Shown in pieces: positions 35,328 to 45,763 of a DNA stretch of 64,000 nucleotides. Both the position numbers and the translations under genes were made by a program. How positions within the stretch are numbered: the stretch's first letter is position 1; each line of letters opens with the position of its first letter. The stretch is from Symsagittifera roscoffensis (Eukaryota; Xenacoelomorpha; Acoela; Convolutidae): contig NC_087063.1 in assembly GCF_963678635.1 (NCBI RefSeq), forward strand, positions 19,613,220-19,677,219, written 5' to 3'. The notes below the pieces were generated by a model that was not told where the DNA came from, ran no database searches, and worked only from the letters and a program-made list of their open reading frames with translations.

Positions 35328-35630
35328 CTTTGAGCTACTTAGTAGGAAGGCTCGGGCAATCCGGGAACACATAGAAGAAGACCTCGGTGAGTGTATTAGG
35401 CAAATACACACTCACTTGAGAAGAAAAGTTGTTCCCTGCTCTCGTGCACTTGGAGCGTTCCGGGTGTGGGGGAGCTTTTTCATAGACTTTAGAAATTTTT
35501 CGATCAGAGGTTGCCTTGAGCTACTTAGTAGGACAGCTCGGGCAATCGCAGGACACCTAAAAAAAGACCTACATCGGTGGGTGTATTAGGCAAATACACA
35601 CTCACTTGAGAAGACTGTGTCCTGGGCTTC
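35328..35630 (+). repeat. Duplicated leader block with hairpin
   Basis: Two blocks 190 bp apart share GAGCTACTTAGTAGGA, GCTCGGGCAATC and the near-palindrome GTGTATTAGGCAAATACACA with CTCACTTGAGAAG after it (35387-35415 and 35577-35605). The stem GAGTGTATT / AATACACACTC can fold with a small loop. The position between primer site and gag is where retroelements keep packaging or dimerisation signals; that role is inference. Confidence 0.6.
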
Positions 35631-36086
35631 GTTCTTTCGGATCGTTCCGATTGAGGGGAATCTTTTTCTTTAAGACTAAGTTTTATTGATCTGTTTCTGA
35701 GTCATCACTGCTTTTTACCAAAGATTGTTTGATTTTAACAGAGCAGTGACTTGATAAGAGTGTGGCGGTAAATTGATACGGACGAAAGGTCACTGTCACC
35801 TGTAGGATATTCTTATCTGATTATCAATTGTGTTTTGTGTATTGATTGTGAAAATTTTGTGATACTGTTATACTATACAACGGGGTTGAGTAAGCATTAT
35901 AGCAATACTGAGTAGGCCCTGTGTGTAACTTTAGCTGAGTCACTAATATTGTCATTGAGAAATCTAAGAGACATTTTTGATACTTACGAGATTGAAGATG
36001 CAGCGTTAAGCAGTTTAACTTGAACTTGTTTGCGATACGCGTACATCGCCATTAAATTATACGAATATTGTTATGTGTTACAAAGT

Positions 36087-38211
36087 ATGCAGCGTAGGGA
36101 CTCGTTAGGATCGACTACTGAGATTCCCAGGCTGAGCATGGGAAGCACGCGAAAAATTAAAACTAGGCGTAGCCCATCTTCGTTTAGCAGCGCTTCCGAC
36201 GTGTTTGCTGAAAACGAATCGACTAAAGGTCAAGCTGATCTTTCAGTGAGCGAAATGAAACTAAGGAGCGAGAAAAACCTCGATGGCGATCAAGGGCAGA
36301 GCGCCGAGGCCGCTCCCGCAAGCGAAACGCTTGTGGACCCCTTTGACGAAGGGGAACGGACGCTTATTTGACCCGACTTTGAGCCGAGCGAGGACCTCGA
36401 GCGTGAGGAAGTCGAGAGGACGGATGAGAACTCGGAGCGTTCCGAGATCGAGCCGCGAGAGGAAGTGTTATTCAGGGGAATGTCCAAATCGGAGACCAAG
36501 AGTCATAGGTGGAGAAGAAAATTTTCACATCCAGCTAATACCCACTCATCTCTGGCCAAGCAGAGCAACAACGCGATGATGTCGAGTATAAGCCCGAGTG
36601 AAGAACAACCGAGTTCGAAGGCCAAGAAAAGCTGGAAGTCTTTGTACGATGAGCGCATGGCGTCACTAAGAACTGAAGGTTTGTCTTCCAGTTATGACCA
36701 CCCGGAGATAACCCATCCAGCTGCAGCTGACCTCATCTTCTCTGGGGCTAACCCCACCATTGGGGGCAACTGGCGATATAAGTGACATGTTTGCTGGCGT
36801 AATGACTGGTCTGGATGAACTGAGACGGGACATGTCTAAAAGATTAGATCAAGTTGACGAGAGAGCTCACCAGGGTTGAGAGAATTTGAGAGATGAACTG
36901 ACGCATGTGAAGTCGCAGGCGAGGGTTGATCAGGCTCAATTGATTCGCAACACCGATCAATGCCTGGCGGAGAGCCTGGCACAGGCAAACAAGGAGTCAG
37001 AGGAAAGAGAGGCTAGGATGACAAGAGAGATCGAGCGATTGTTGAACGATCACGATAATTCTTACGCTCATTCGATGACTAGTCTGGAAAAAAGGTTAGA
37101 TGCCAAATCTGACCTAATGATGCTGAAGCTTGACGCGATCTTAAATGGGAGCAATCACGAGGAGTGTTCCAACCCAAGGGAGCGCTCACGCCATGCGAAT
37201 GATGGAGATGGTACGGGCAGCTATGCCAGGGCCCAGCAAATTTCGAGAAAGAACTACGAATCTAGGAATAGGGAGCGGCCCAGCGCAGCCCCCTCGAGGC
37301 CTAGCAGGACGAATCCAGCCCCGCCGGAAGCAGAAGCTACTCCGGAGACAAGGTTGCCCACTGTGTCACAAGTCAGGTCAATGCCAGATCTGACTACGGT
37401 CTGGCAGGACACAACGATGTATGCCTCGATGTTTGAACCTCTGAATAGATCCCTCGAAACATTCATCACCAAGCTCTCGAAGTCAACCGAGAGAGGAAAG
37501 AGGTCACGAAGGACATTGAAGAAGCCTAAATCATACAAAGACGAGTCAGACGGCTGCATTGATACTTGGATAGAGGTTATGAAGTTGCACTTTGAAGAAG
37601 AGAGTCTCTCAAAGAAACAGGAATGCAGCGCACTAACAAGCAACCTGGAGGGTACTGCCCTAAATTGTGTAATGGCGAAAAGAGCCAATGAGAGAGACAG
37701 CGCTCGTAAGATATTCGACATCCTGCTGAATCGTTTCGGCTCTGGAGTACAAGGGCACCAGGCTATGGTGAAGTTCGAAAAGAGGCGTCAAAGAGATGAC
37801 AAATCCATAGACAAATTTTTGGACGACCTTGAATTGCTTAGGAGGAGAAGCAATCCCGATGAGAGAATATCCGAGCGAAACTTGGCGATAGCTTCGAAGT
37901 TCATGGACGGAGTAAAAAGTGAGGAGTTTAAAACGATGTTAGCCACACACTTCACCTTGTCGCTTGACCAGGTACCCACGCCTGATGATTTGCGTATGAA
38001 GTCACGTGAATACTTGCTCATAAAACCAAGGGCGCAAAATCGTTACAGCAATTATGGCAACTACAGCGGAACGAACACTGGCGCGAGCTCCAGTTGGTAT
38101 AAGCCTCGCGACGACATGGATAAGAGGAGGTCATGTGCGAATTGTGGTTCGATGGACCATCATGTTTCCGCGTGTTCTGCTTACAAACAGAACATGAAGG
38201 CAATAGGCTAG
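36087..38211 (+). pseudogene. gag: Gag polyprotein of giant element (capsid and first zinc knuckle)
   Basis: Starts at ATG 36087 (MQRRDSLGS). The N-terminal ~230 residues are Ser/Glu/Arg-rich. A helical, charged region (36800-37140) may be coiled coil. The capsid-like part is at 37540-38030 (CIDTWIEVMKLHFEEES, FDILLNRFGSGVQGHQAMVK, DDKSIDKFLDDLELLRRR), matching the retrotransposon gag capsid pattern. At 38133-38174 is a CCHC knuckle, CANCGSMDHHVSAC. In-frame TGA codons at 36369 and 36877, a frame change near 36765 and TAG at 38209 break it. Long for a gypsy gag (about 700 codons). Confidence 0.85.
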
Positions 38212-40102
38212 TTTCTCGACGACGTCGATTTGACCGACGAGGATCAAGAAGAGTACTTTAGAGGGCTCATCATGAAATATGGGCCGAGGTGCTTCTTCTG
38301 TAACTTGGAGGGACACTTCAAGTCGGACTGCACTCAGTTTTGGGATGCACTGGCGGACGCGAAACACCCCCGCCACGAAGAGGCACTTTCAGGCGTCAAG
38401 GCCAGTCGAGCACGTCTAATGAACGAGGCCGAGTCTCGGAGAAAAGAGACGGCACCGAGCACCTTTACGACTAAGAAGGTGAAGACCTTGCCTGACGAGG
38501 TGGTAGCCTCGAACCTAGAGGCAGAGTCGGCCAGCCCACTCAAAGTAGATAATGGTTTGGCGGCAAGGACAGCGTTAAAGAATGTCAAACAGGAGCTAGC
38601 CACGAAAGAAGTGGAGCAATGGGTAAGGTCGGAACTGGGAAGCACGGATCTTCGGGAAAAGTTTAACATTCTGAGTAAAACGACGGAAGAAGAGGACAAA
38701 CAGGAACCCAGAAAGCAGGGACTAAAACTGAATGTCATATCTGGTAGAACTTTCGGAATGACGAAAGAAGGGACGAAGATAATGTCCATTATCTCAGTCG
38801 CAGGACACCAGGTGGTCAAGAACTTGAGTGAACCATCCGAGATTACACTAGTCCACCTGGACATTTATGCAGACTACCTGAGGGAGAAAGATCCCAAGCT
38901 GGACTCCAAGCTCACGACAGGAGGTCCAAGGCTGATGAGAGTGGATGGACATTACATAGAGGTCCATGGCCCATATCCGATTCTGATGAATATGGACGGC
39001 ATCAACATCTACACAAAAACTCACGTAACTGATGCGAGTGATCAGGTAGGCCGGATATATATTGACCAAGAAGAGCTGAAGGTGCGACGAATCGGACACA
39101 ATGCCATGCTTGAACAGGATGCGGTCCACATAGGTTGTGAAGCCGATCTGGCAGCACATGTGCTAGACGTGCAGGGCAGACAACTTTCAGTGAAAGGACT
39201 GTTAGACACGGGTGCAGTGGTCAGTGTCATGCCAGTCAAAACCTGGACTGACATGGGATTTGACAGGTCGGATCTGATACCGACAAACATCAGACTGGCA
39301 GCTGCCAATCAGGGAGCAATCTATGTGACAGGACGGACCCCTATCATATCAGTGCAGCTTGGGGGAAGACATCTTTGGATGAGCTTCGTGGTGGTGGAAA
39401 ATTTGGACGAATCCGATCAATTCATCCTGGGAAGGGACTTTGTACGCAACTTTGATGTCACGTTCGACCTCAATGACGGGTTGATCAGGATCAAAGATCC
39501 GGAGAGGAAGTATGAAAAGAAACCTCTTAATAAGATCGTAATAAACCAGGCTAAGGTGCCGATTTTTCTAGATCGGAAAGTGAGATTGAAACCAAACCAA
39601 GCCGTAGTAGCGACGTTTAGGATGAGGAACCTTAATGAACTCAGTAATGACAGACAGGTGTGCCTGGTACCAAATCCAAACAGTAAGATCTCGGCTATTT
39701 TAGGAAGAAGCTTCTCACTCACTCAGAGCGGTCTGTGTGTGAGTGTGTTGTTGAACACAGAAGCAACAACAGTGACAATACAGAGGGGAAAGAAACTTGG
39801 CTACGCATTGCCTCTGAACACAGACTTTCAGATTGTGGAGAACTGGAAAAAGTTTGATGTAACTAAATGTCCCTTGCATGCGAACCAAGAATGTATATTG
39901 AAGAGAGTAAATGAATTGAAATCTTCGAGGAAATTGTTTTCAATGAAGTCGGAAACAGATGATGAGTTGTCTAGTTGTTCCAACTTTCTCGAGAGACCGA
40001 CAGAAACAGAGTTAGCAGCGAATAAACCGGTCCTACCTGAGATAGAACATTTGAAGGGTAAAATATCAGACAAGGAACTAGATTCGCTCGTAGGAACTTT
40101 TT
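38212..40102 (+). pseudogene. Second zinc knuckle, linker and aspartic protease of giant element
   Basis: Same frame as the capsid part of gag, directly after the TAG at 38209, so gag and this part were originally one frame or joined by read-through. It begins with a second CCHC knuckle, CFFCNLEGHFKSDC (38290-38331). After a ~250-residue linker of unknown role comes the retropepsin: VKGLLDTGAVVSVMPVKTW at ~39190-39245 with the DTGA catalytic triplet, and QFILGRDFVRNFDV at ~39420-39460, the ILG block. The region beyond 39500 leads to RT. The frame is lost at the T-run 40098-40103. Confidence 0.88.
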
Positions 40103-41050
40103 TCGAAACATAAGGCCGACATAGGTTGCTGTAATTTTGTAAAACACGAGATTGAGATAGAAGAGGGCTCGGTACCTCATAGGGAAGGGGCGAGAAGAAT
40201 GACCCCTCACAAGTCAGAAGCATGCAGGAAGGAAATCGAGATGTTAATGGAGTATGACATGATCGAGCCGTCGAAATCCCCGTGGGCTTGTGGCGTGGTC
40301 ATGGCAAAAAAGAAAGGGGACAACTCAGGTTTTGTTGTGATTTCCGCTATCTGAACGCAAGGACTATAAAGGACGCATACCCGATTCCCCGCATCGATGA
40401 GAGCCTATCCATGCTGGGAGACGCGAAGTTCTTCACGACGTTAGATTTGGGCTCTGCGTTCTGGCAAGTGCCACTCCGAAAGCAAGATCGTGAAAAAACG
40501 GGCTTCGCGTGCGAGCTGCGATTGTTCCAGTGGAAGAGGATGCCGTTCGGATTGTGCAACGCGACGGCAACATTCCAGCGACTGATGGCCCAGGCACTCA
40601 CGAGTGTGACAAAGAAATACGGGAACCTCATCATGTGTTACGTCGATGATGCCGTGATTGCAACGCCAACCCTAGAGGATCACATAGAGAGGTTAGATGA
40701 GGTGTTTACTTGCATGAAGCAGGCGGGATTGAAGTGTAAACCTCGAAGTGTGAAATCCTCAGAGACTCCATAAAGTATCTAGGCCGCCTGGTGGATAAGC
40801 ATGGAGTAAGACCAGATCCCGAAGCGCTCGAAGCTGCTTTGACCTGGAAGGCACCCAAGACAGATACACAACTGATGAGTTTTTTGGGGTTCGCTAACTA
40901 TTATCGGGAGTTCGTCAAGGAATACGCCGATAAAAAGTACCCCATGCAACACTTGATGAGAAACAAAGGCAAAATTTCACTTGGACTGATGAGGCACAAG
41001 TTTCATTTGAAAACATTAAACGTGAACTTTGCGAGGCACCACACCTCGGT
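40103..41050 (+). pseudogene. Reverse transcriptase of giant element
   Basis: Fragments in several frames make a complete gypsy RT. They are EEGSVPHREGARRMTPHK and SPWACGVVMAKKK (40150-40310), GQLRFCCDFRYLNARTIKDA with PIPRIDESLSML, TLDLGSAFWQVPL, WKRMPFGLCNATATFQRLM, and the active site YVDD at 40639-40650, all in the 40282-40773 frame. The thumb (FLGFANYYREFVKEYADK) is at 40791-40970. Frame changes occur near 40310, 40742 and 40970. The catalytic residues are intact; only the frame is broken. Confidence 0.92.
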
Positions 41051-41620
41051 ATGCCAACAGAGAAGGGGATGTTTGTGTTAGACATGGATGCATCAGTGGT
41101 TGCGATATCAGGCATACTTCACCAGGAGCAAGAGTGGAACGGGAGAACGGTTCTCCATCCATTAGCCTACGGAAGTAAGGTCTTGAGCGATACCGAGATG
41201 AAGTATGGTGCACCGAAAGCAGAAATGTTCGCGGTAATCACTTTCGTGGAAAAATGAAGGGGCTACTTGGGGAGTGCTCCCTTCAAGTTGCGTGTGGATA
41301 ATCGTGCCCTTGCCTGGCTGAAAACCTATTCGATGGACCAAAGTTATATTGGTCGTTGGACCGTGCGCCTGGACGGATACCACATGATTATAGAGCACCG
41401 TACCCGTGACAAGCATCAAAATGCTGATAGCCTCAGTAAGAAGACAGAATTCTATGAGCGATTCGAAGAAAAGCAGGCTAACCAAGCGGAGGTCAAAGAC
41501 GGGTTTTCTTTCCTAGACAAGGAGACTTACGACAAACTACCACTAACTAGGTGGCTGGATAAGTCAGGGCACCCTATACCAGGACACCCTGAACTTCCAG
41601 TAGAAACGGCCGCGGAGATA
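41051..41620 (+). pseudogene. RNase H of giant element
   Basis: Frame with FVLDMDASVVAISGIL (first acidic residue), PLAYGSKVLSDTEMKY, PKAEMFAVITFVEK, LRVDNRALAWLKTY and DKHQNADSLSKKTEFYER, the order of a gypsy RNase H. A TGA at 41255-41257 interrupts the helix after FVEK. The segment ends with a conserved-looking tail (PLTRWLDKSGHPIPGHPELP) and a TAG at 41621-41623, beyond which the same frame continues. Confidence 0.88.
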
Positions 41621-41623
41621 TAG

Positions 41624-43060
41624 ATTTTAGCCAGAGGTGAACCCGTTCCGCTGGATCTGCTATGCCGATCCAATCTGGTACAGCAGGAGCTCACCAGGTT
41701 GGGTACAAACGGCATAGCTGTGCTAAATAGGACAGTGAGTGTGGCGCCGGACGTCATGGGGAAACTTAGTGACTTGCTGGATAGAGAAGTCGACAGACAT
41801 GATCGTGAATGGATGGAGACCATGCAGCGATTGACCATCACTGAGAAAACGGAGAATAGGCCAGGGATCGTTCGCGGTCGCGATGTGGAACGAGATTGCC
41901 GGTCGATAGTGAACCAGCTGGTGACCTCAATGGCGAAGGATGTTTTGTTGAGGACTTCGTTCACAGAACGTGGGAAATTGACCCCGGTCCAATTTACTGA
42001 GGAAGTCAGGGTCAAATCGAAATCCAGCTTCACGAGAAAAGTACATTTCAGGGATGCAAAAGAAGAGTACAATCCGAGCTCAGATTGCTCTTCCGGGGAC
42101 GAAACAATGTCCGGGGAGTCGGACACCTTCAGGCCCGTGCAGGACGATTTGTCCGGGGAGAGGTTGATGAGACCACCTAGGGACAGAAATTTGTCCGGGG
42201 AGTCGGATTCAAAGCAACCAATGGACAGAGTTTTGTCTGGGGAGTCGAGAAACATCACAGACAGATTGGAACATGATGATGCGGAATCATTCGGCTCAAG
42301 TGATGACTCGAGACCTCAGTCCTGGGACAATACATCCGAGACTACTTCCAATTCTGATGTATCGTAGATTGCGATTCATTCCTTGTTGGTGGACTGGAAG
42401 CAGCGCGGGCTGGACAGAGAAATGCATCAGGATCCGGACAGAGACAGGTACACCTCCGACGAGGAGGGCACTGTGGTGGATAATGCCGCCGATGAGCTCG
42501 AGCTGATAGCAGTCTCGAAACGCCCAACCAGATTGCTGCCACATGGTACGGTCATCGGTACCAATCTGGAACCATCTGTGCAGGAAGCGACGCCTTTGAA
42601 GAAGATATGGTGTGTCAAGTTGATGGACGATGCCCATGCTCCGGATATAATGAGAGGGCAATTAAACGTGATAAAGACGTATCTGAACGCCAGATACCGA
42701 CTGTCGGATCTCCTAAGGGCTCAACGAAATGATAGAATGACGAGCAATCTGAAGAGATGGATTGAGAATGGAGCACCTGACAAAGGAGATTTGGAGGAGG
42801 ACAGCTACAAGATTTTAAAGCAGTTTTACATGAAGAGAAAAGATCTGCTGTACCTGAATAAAGACGGAACCGTAGCCTGTAAACGAAAAGAGGAGGACAA
42901 GGTCCTTTACAAGTACAATTCGATAATGTTACCACAGTTGTACCAGACTGAATTGCTCTTTCGTTCACATAATCAGATGGGCCATCAAAGAGTGGACAAA
43001 GTGTGCAACAGGATACAGAAACGATTCGAATGGCCTGGTTTGAAAAAAGCTTGTGAAAAG
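41624..43060 (+). pseudogene. Pol linker between RNase H and integrase, with LSGES repeats
   Basis: About 480 codons in one frame, interrupted by a TAG at 42365. The first part is charged and Thr/Arg-rich. Residues from 42105-42250 hold four repeats of (M/L)SGE(S/R), encoded by TGTCCGGGGAG-like DNA. The region after 42560 has a helical KTYLNARYRLSDLLRAQR and, at ~42915-43060, YNSIMLPQLYQTELLFRSHN and MGHQRVDKVCNRIQKRFEWP, the His-containing half of the integrase zinc domain. It ends at a TGA (43061-43063). Confidence 0.75.
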
Positions 43061-43063
43061 TGA

Positions 43064-44467
43064 ATCTCTGCATGCTTGTCGTGTCAACAGGCAAAAGACC
43101 CCAGGAAACTAAGATTCCCTCTGCAGTCAATAGAATCATCGGGATTCAATGAAGTAGTGCAGATTGATCACCAAAAGATATGCATGACAGCCACGGGCTA
43201 CAATCAGGTGCTGGTAATGATTGACCATTTTACGAAATATGCAGAGGCAGCACACTGCATGACAGCATCAGCGGAAGAGACATGCGATCATCTGATAAAT
43301 GTATGGATAGCGAGGCACGGCTGCCCCATCACATTCCAATCGGACAATGGCAAATCATTCGTGGGTGATCTCACGAAGGAGTTAATGAAAAGGTCGCAGG
43401 TAGCACAGGCCCACTCGACCACTTATCACCCGCAAACGAATGGCCTAGTCGAGAGGCAGAATCGCACGCTAGTATCCATGTTGAGAGTTTATTGCTCACG
43501 CTACATGGATGACTGGGATAGACACTTGCCGCAAGTGATGGGTGCTTACAACAGCACAGAGCATTCCACCACGGGAATAAGTCCGCATATGATGCTAACG
43601 GGTCACGAAAAAGCGCTTCCGTTGACGTTTTTCTACCCTGAATATGAAGAGAAGAGAACAGCACCGCAAACGTACGTGCGGGATGTCATTAGAAGACAGC
43701 AGGACCTCAATGAATTATGCAGGAGGAACACGCAACAGGCGCAAATTAGACAGAAACGGAGGTTTGATGAAAGGACTGCCGATGCCAAAGCCTACTCAGT
43801 TGGCGATTACGTCTGGGTATTTCAAGAAGTGGTTCCATCAAAAGGGACCAAAAAATTATTAAAGAAATGGCGTGGCCTATTTCAAATAACAGAAGTGCAC
43901 CAAGGAGGTCGGTTTTATCGAAGAGCAGCTCATTACGAAAACATCAAACCGCACATTGCCTCATCAGAGGACTGGTGCATCCCAGCAGACATGCAAGAGG
44001 GAGACAATTTGATTGTGGATCCTGCTTGTGAGGTGAATGAAAGAGGCACTCGCGACAAAAACGACGGAAATGAGGTGGTGGATGATTGCGACCTACCACT
44101 GGACCTAGAGTTGACCGAGCGAGTAGAGGTGGATGACGCAACTCTACCTTATGCCGAAGAGGACTGGGACTGCCCAGAACAGACTGAAATTGACAAAGGA
44201 ATACAACCTGACTTTCCTCTCACCATGGAGACACGCCAGAGCAAGAGAGGAAGGGACAAGAAGAAGTACAACCCGTATGGCGAGGATTTCGTCATAGACA
44301 GGATAGTTTTAAGTGATATGATGGAGTCGCTGGTGGGATTGGATGAAGTAGCGGTGCCAAGGGAGATCGACTTGGTAAATTACATGGATCAAGATTGGAC
44401 GACGATCGCTCAGAACCAGAAGTTGAGTTCGAACCAGAGGTGGATCAGACTCATGAGCAAGAATTAA
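43064..44467 (+). pseudogene. Integrase of giant element (zinc domain end, DDE core, GPF/Y-like module)
   Basis: The same frame continues after the TGA with CLSCQQAKDP (second half of the HHCC motif). The catalytic triad is present: Asp in VVQIDHQKI, Asp in TFQSDNGKSFVGDL, Glu in NGLVERQNRTLVSML. The C-terminal domain has YSVGDYVWVFQE and LLKKWRGLFQITEVHQGGRF, resembling the GPF/Y module. The last ~130 residues are acidic with a basic patch (RQSKRGRDKKK). The frame ends at 44465; an overlapping frame from 44395 takes over, so a frameshift is likely near 44390. Confidence 0.92.
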
Positions 44468-45303
44468 CGAACCTGCGAGTGCTCGAATCGCTCCACGATC
44501 TGCCGACGGATCCTAAAGAGACAATCTTGACGATTCAGGATGTTGATAAAGACAGCATCAAATACGTCAGCCATGACAATACCGAGTCCAACTGGGTCGC
44601 TCCAGATGGCCCTCTACGCGTTCCGCAATCCAACCTCGATCTGCTCGACTTTGGGCGATCGACGGGGACGTCGATGGATATTTTTGTCCGGGAAGTGGGG
44701 GTAGGACTCACCCACACCGAAAATCTGATCATTAAAAAATTAAAATCGGCAAGAAAAACCGGAGAACTGGAGACGGAGGGCGAGAACGCTAAAAAACCAC
44801 CTTTTGGACGAATTTTTGAATCTTATTTTGACCTACCGAGCCATTATTCAAACAATATTGTCATAACGGACAGCGATTTCATACTCAGGGAACGTACATG
44901 CGCTATAGCGATAACCGAGGATGTAAGCTTCAAAACAGCACTAGCGGCTGATTTCAAAAGAGAGTATAGGAACATCAAGTTTTTATGCAAACAGAGGCCT
45001 GGTGTGGGAGGGATGATAGCGCTGCCCCCTGTTGCATCACAGATACCAGGTAAATATTTGTGTTTCCTGGTTACTAAGGCCACTGATAGGCAACACGTAG
45101 ATCCAGAGAGCTTGGTATTGGCCTTGACTCGACTTAGGGATTTTCTGGTTGAGAGAGGAGTGACCTCTCTCTCGTTGCCAGTATATGATCGTAATAGGGG
45201 AAAGCTACATCCGAGAGAGTTGTATGCCCTTGTACACGTGATATTTTCAGAAACTGAAATAGAAGTTTACTTACAAAAAAAGTACTATCTGAGCATATGC
45301 TAG
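44395..45303 (+). CDS. Macro-domain-like region at the end of pol (giant element)
   Basis: 302 codons overlapping the integrase tail in another frame. The N-terminal ~130 residues are acidic. From ~44860 it reads like a macro (ADP-ribose-binding) domain of the OARD1/ALC1 type: AITEDVSFKTALAADFKREY, then FLCKQRPGVGGMIALPPV, GKYLCFLVTKATD, PESLVLALTRLRDFLVERGV, LSLPVYD, and VIFSETEIEVYL. Family proteins have the same string of blocks (ADF-x3-GIA, YYLVTK, SL-x6-L, GCGLD, V-x-x-x-F-x-x-T-x-I-x-V-Y). The usual IGCGLD block is here PVYDRNRGKL, so the catalytic loop is altered. No start codon is obvious (the frame opens with TTG), which fits an origin as part of the pol polyprotein. Confidence 0.65.
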   Translation: MDDDRSEPEVEFEPEVDQTHEQELTNLRVLESLHDLPTDPKETILTIQDVDKDSIKYVSHDNTESNWVAPDGPLRVPQSNLDLLDFGRSTGTSMDIFVREVGVGLTHTENLIIKKLKSARKTGELETEGENAKKPPFGRIFESYFDLPSHYSNNIVITDSDFILRERTCAIAITEDVSFKTALAADFKREYRNIKFLCKQRPGVGGMIALPPVASQIPGKYLCFLVTKATDRQHVDPESLVLALTRLRDFLVERGVTSLSLPVYDRNRGKLHPRELYALVHVIFSETEIEVYLQKKYYLSIC

Positions 45304-45763
45304 GAGTTGCATTCCGTGATAAGTGGTTTTTATTACGTTCACTTTATAGAGATTAGGATTGACTTAGGTTAGCTACTAGGGATTACGTTTTTAGGTAATA
45401 ATGTAGATATATGATGTTTATGTGTTATGTTACTGTTAGGGTATGTTTTATGTGATGTTTGTGTCCTGAAAGACCTGGAACATTCCAGGTATGGAAGATG
45501 TCAGTGCTCATTCGTGTTACCTCGACAAGGTTGAAGGTGGACGATCCACCTTGGTGCTAAGTTTTAAATCAGTAACGAAGAAAAATTTCAATAGATTGTT
45601 TTAAAGGAGAAAAATGTGAATGATGTTTTATCCTGAAAATGGGACCGCATGAAATGATGGTTTTAAGTCGTAACTTGTTTTCTAGATCTTGATTCATCAA
45701 TTCTTGTTTATTGAATCAAACAAACTTGAAGAAACTTCACGACATGAGAATCAACACGCAGAA
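45304..45763 (+). promoter_or_regulatory. Spacer between pol and downstream coding region, with twin hairpins
   Basis: No coding. AT-rich, with two perfect 8-bp inverted repeats 53 bp apart: ACCTGGAA-CA-TTCCAGGT at 45473-45490 and AAGGTGGA-CGA-TCCACCTT at 45534-45552. The place suggests a role in expressing the downstream ORF (splice acceptor region, internal ribosome entry or subgenomic promoter); this is inference. Confidence 0.5.

Larger units (their letters stand above)
32999..36086 (+). promoter_or_regulatory. ~3.1-kb untranslated leader of the giant element
   Basis: No supported coding region. The leader carries two distinct repeat structures: an array of ACCCTCC(G) words on both strands (33045-35120) and a pair of ~110-bp blocks with a hairpin (35328-35630). 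The A-rich stretch at 33220-33365 separates the primer site from these. Plus-strand start codons are frequent, so an ordinary scanning ribosome would rarely reach gag at 36087. Splicing or internal entry would be needed (inference). Confidence 0.6.

Noticed and set aside
36369-43063. Reassigned stop codons (alternative genetic code) to explain the many in-frame TGA/TAG codons in the giant gag-pol
   Set aside because: All three stop codons also end or break other frames, frameshifts occur too, and copy 2 has 879 codons without any stop. Decay explains the data.
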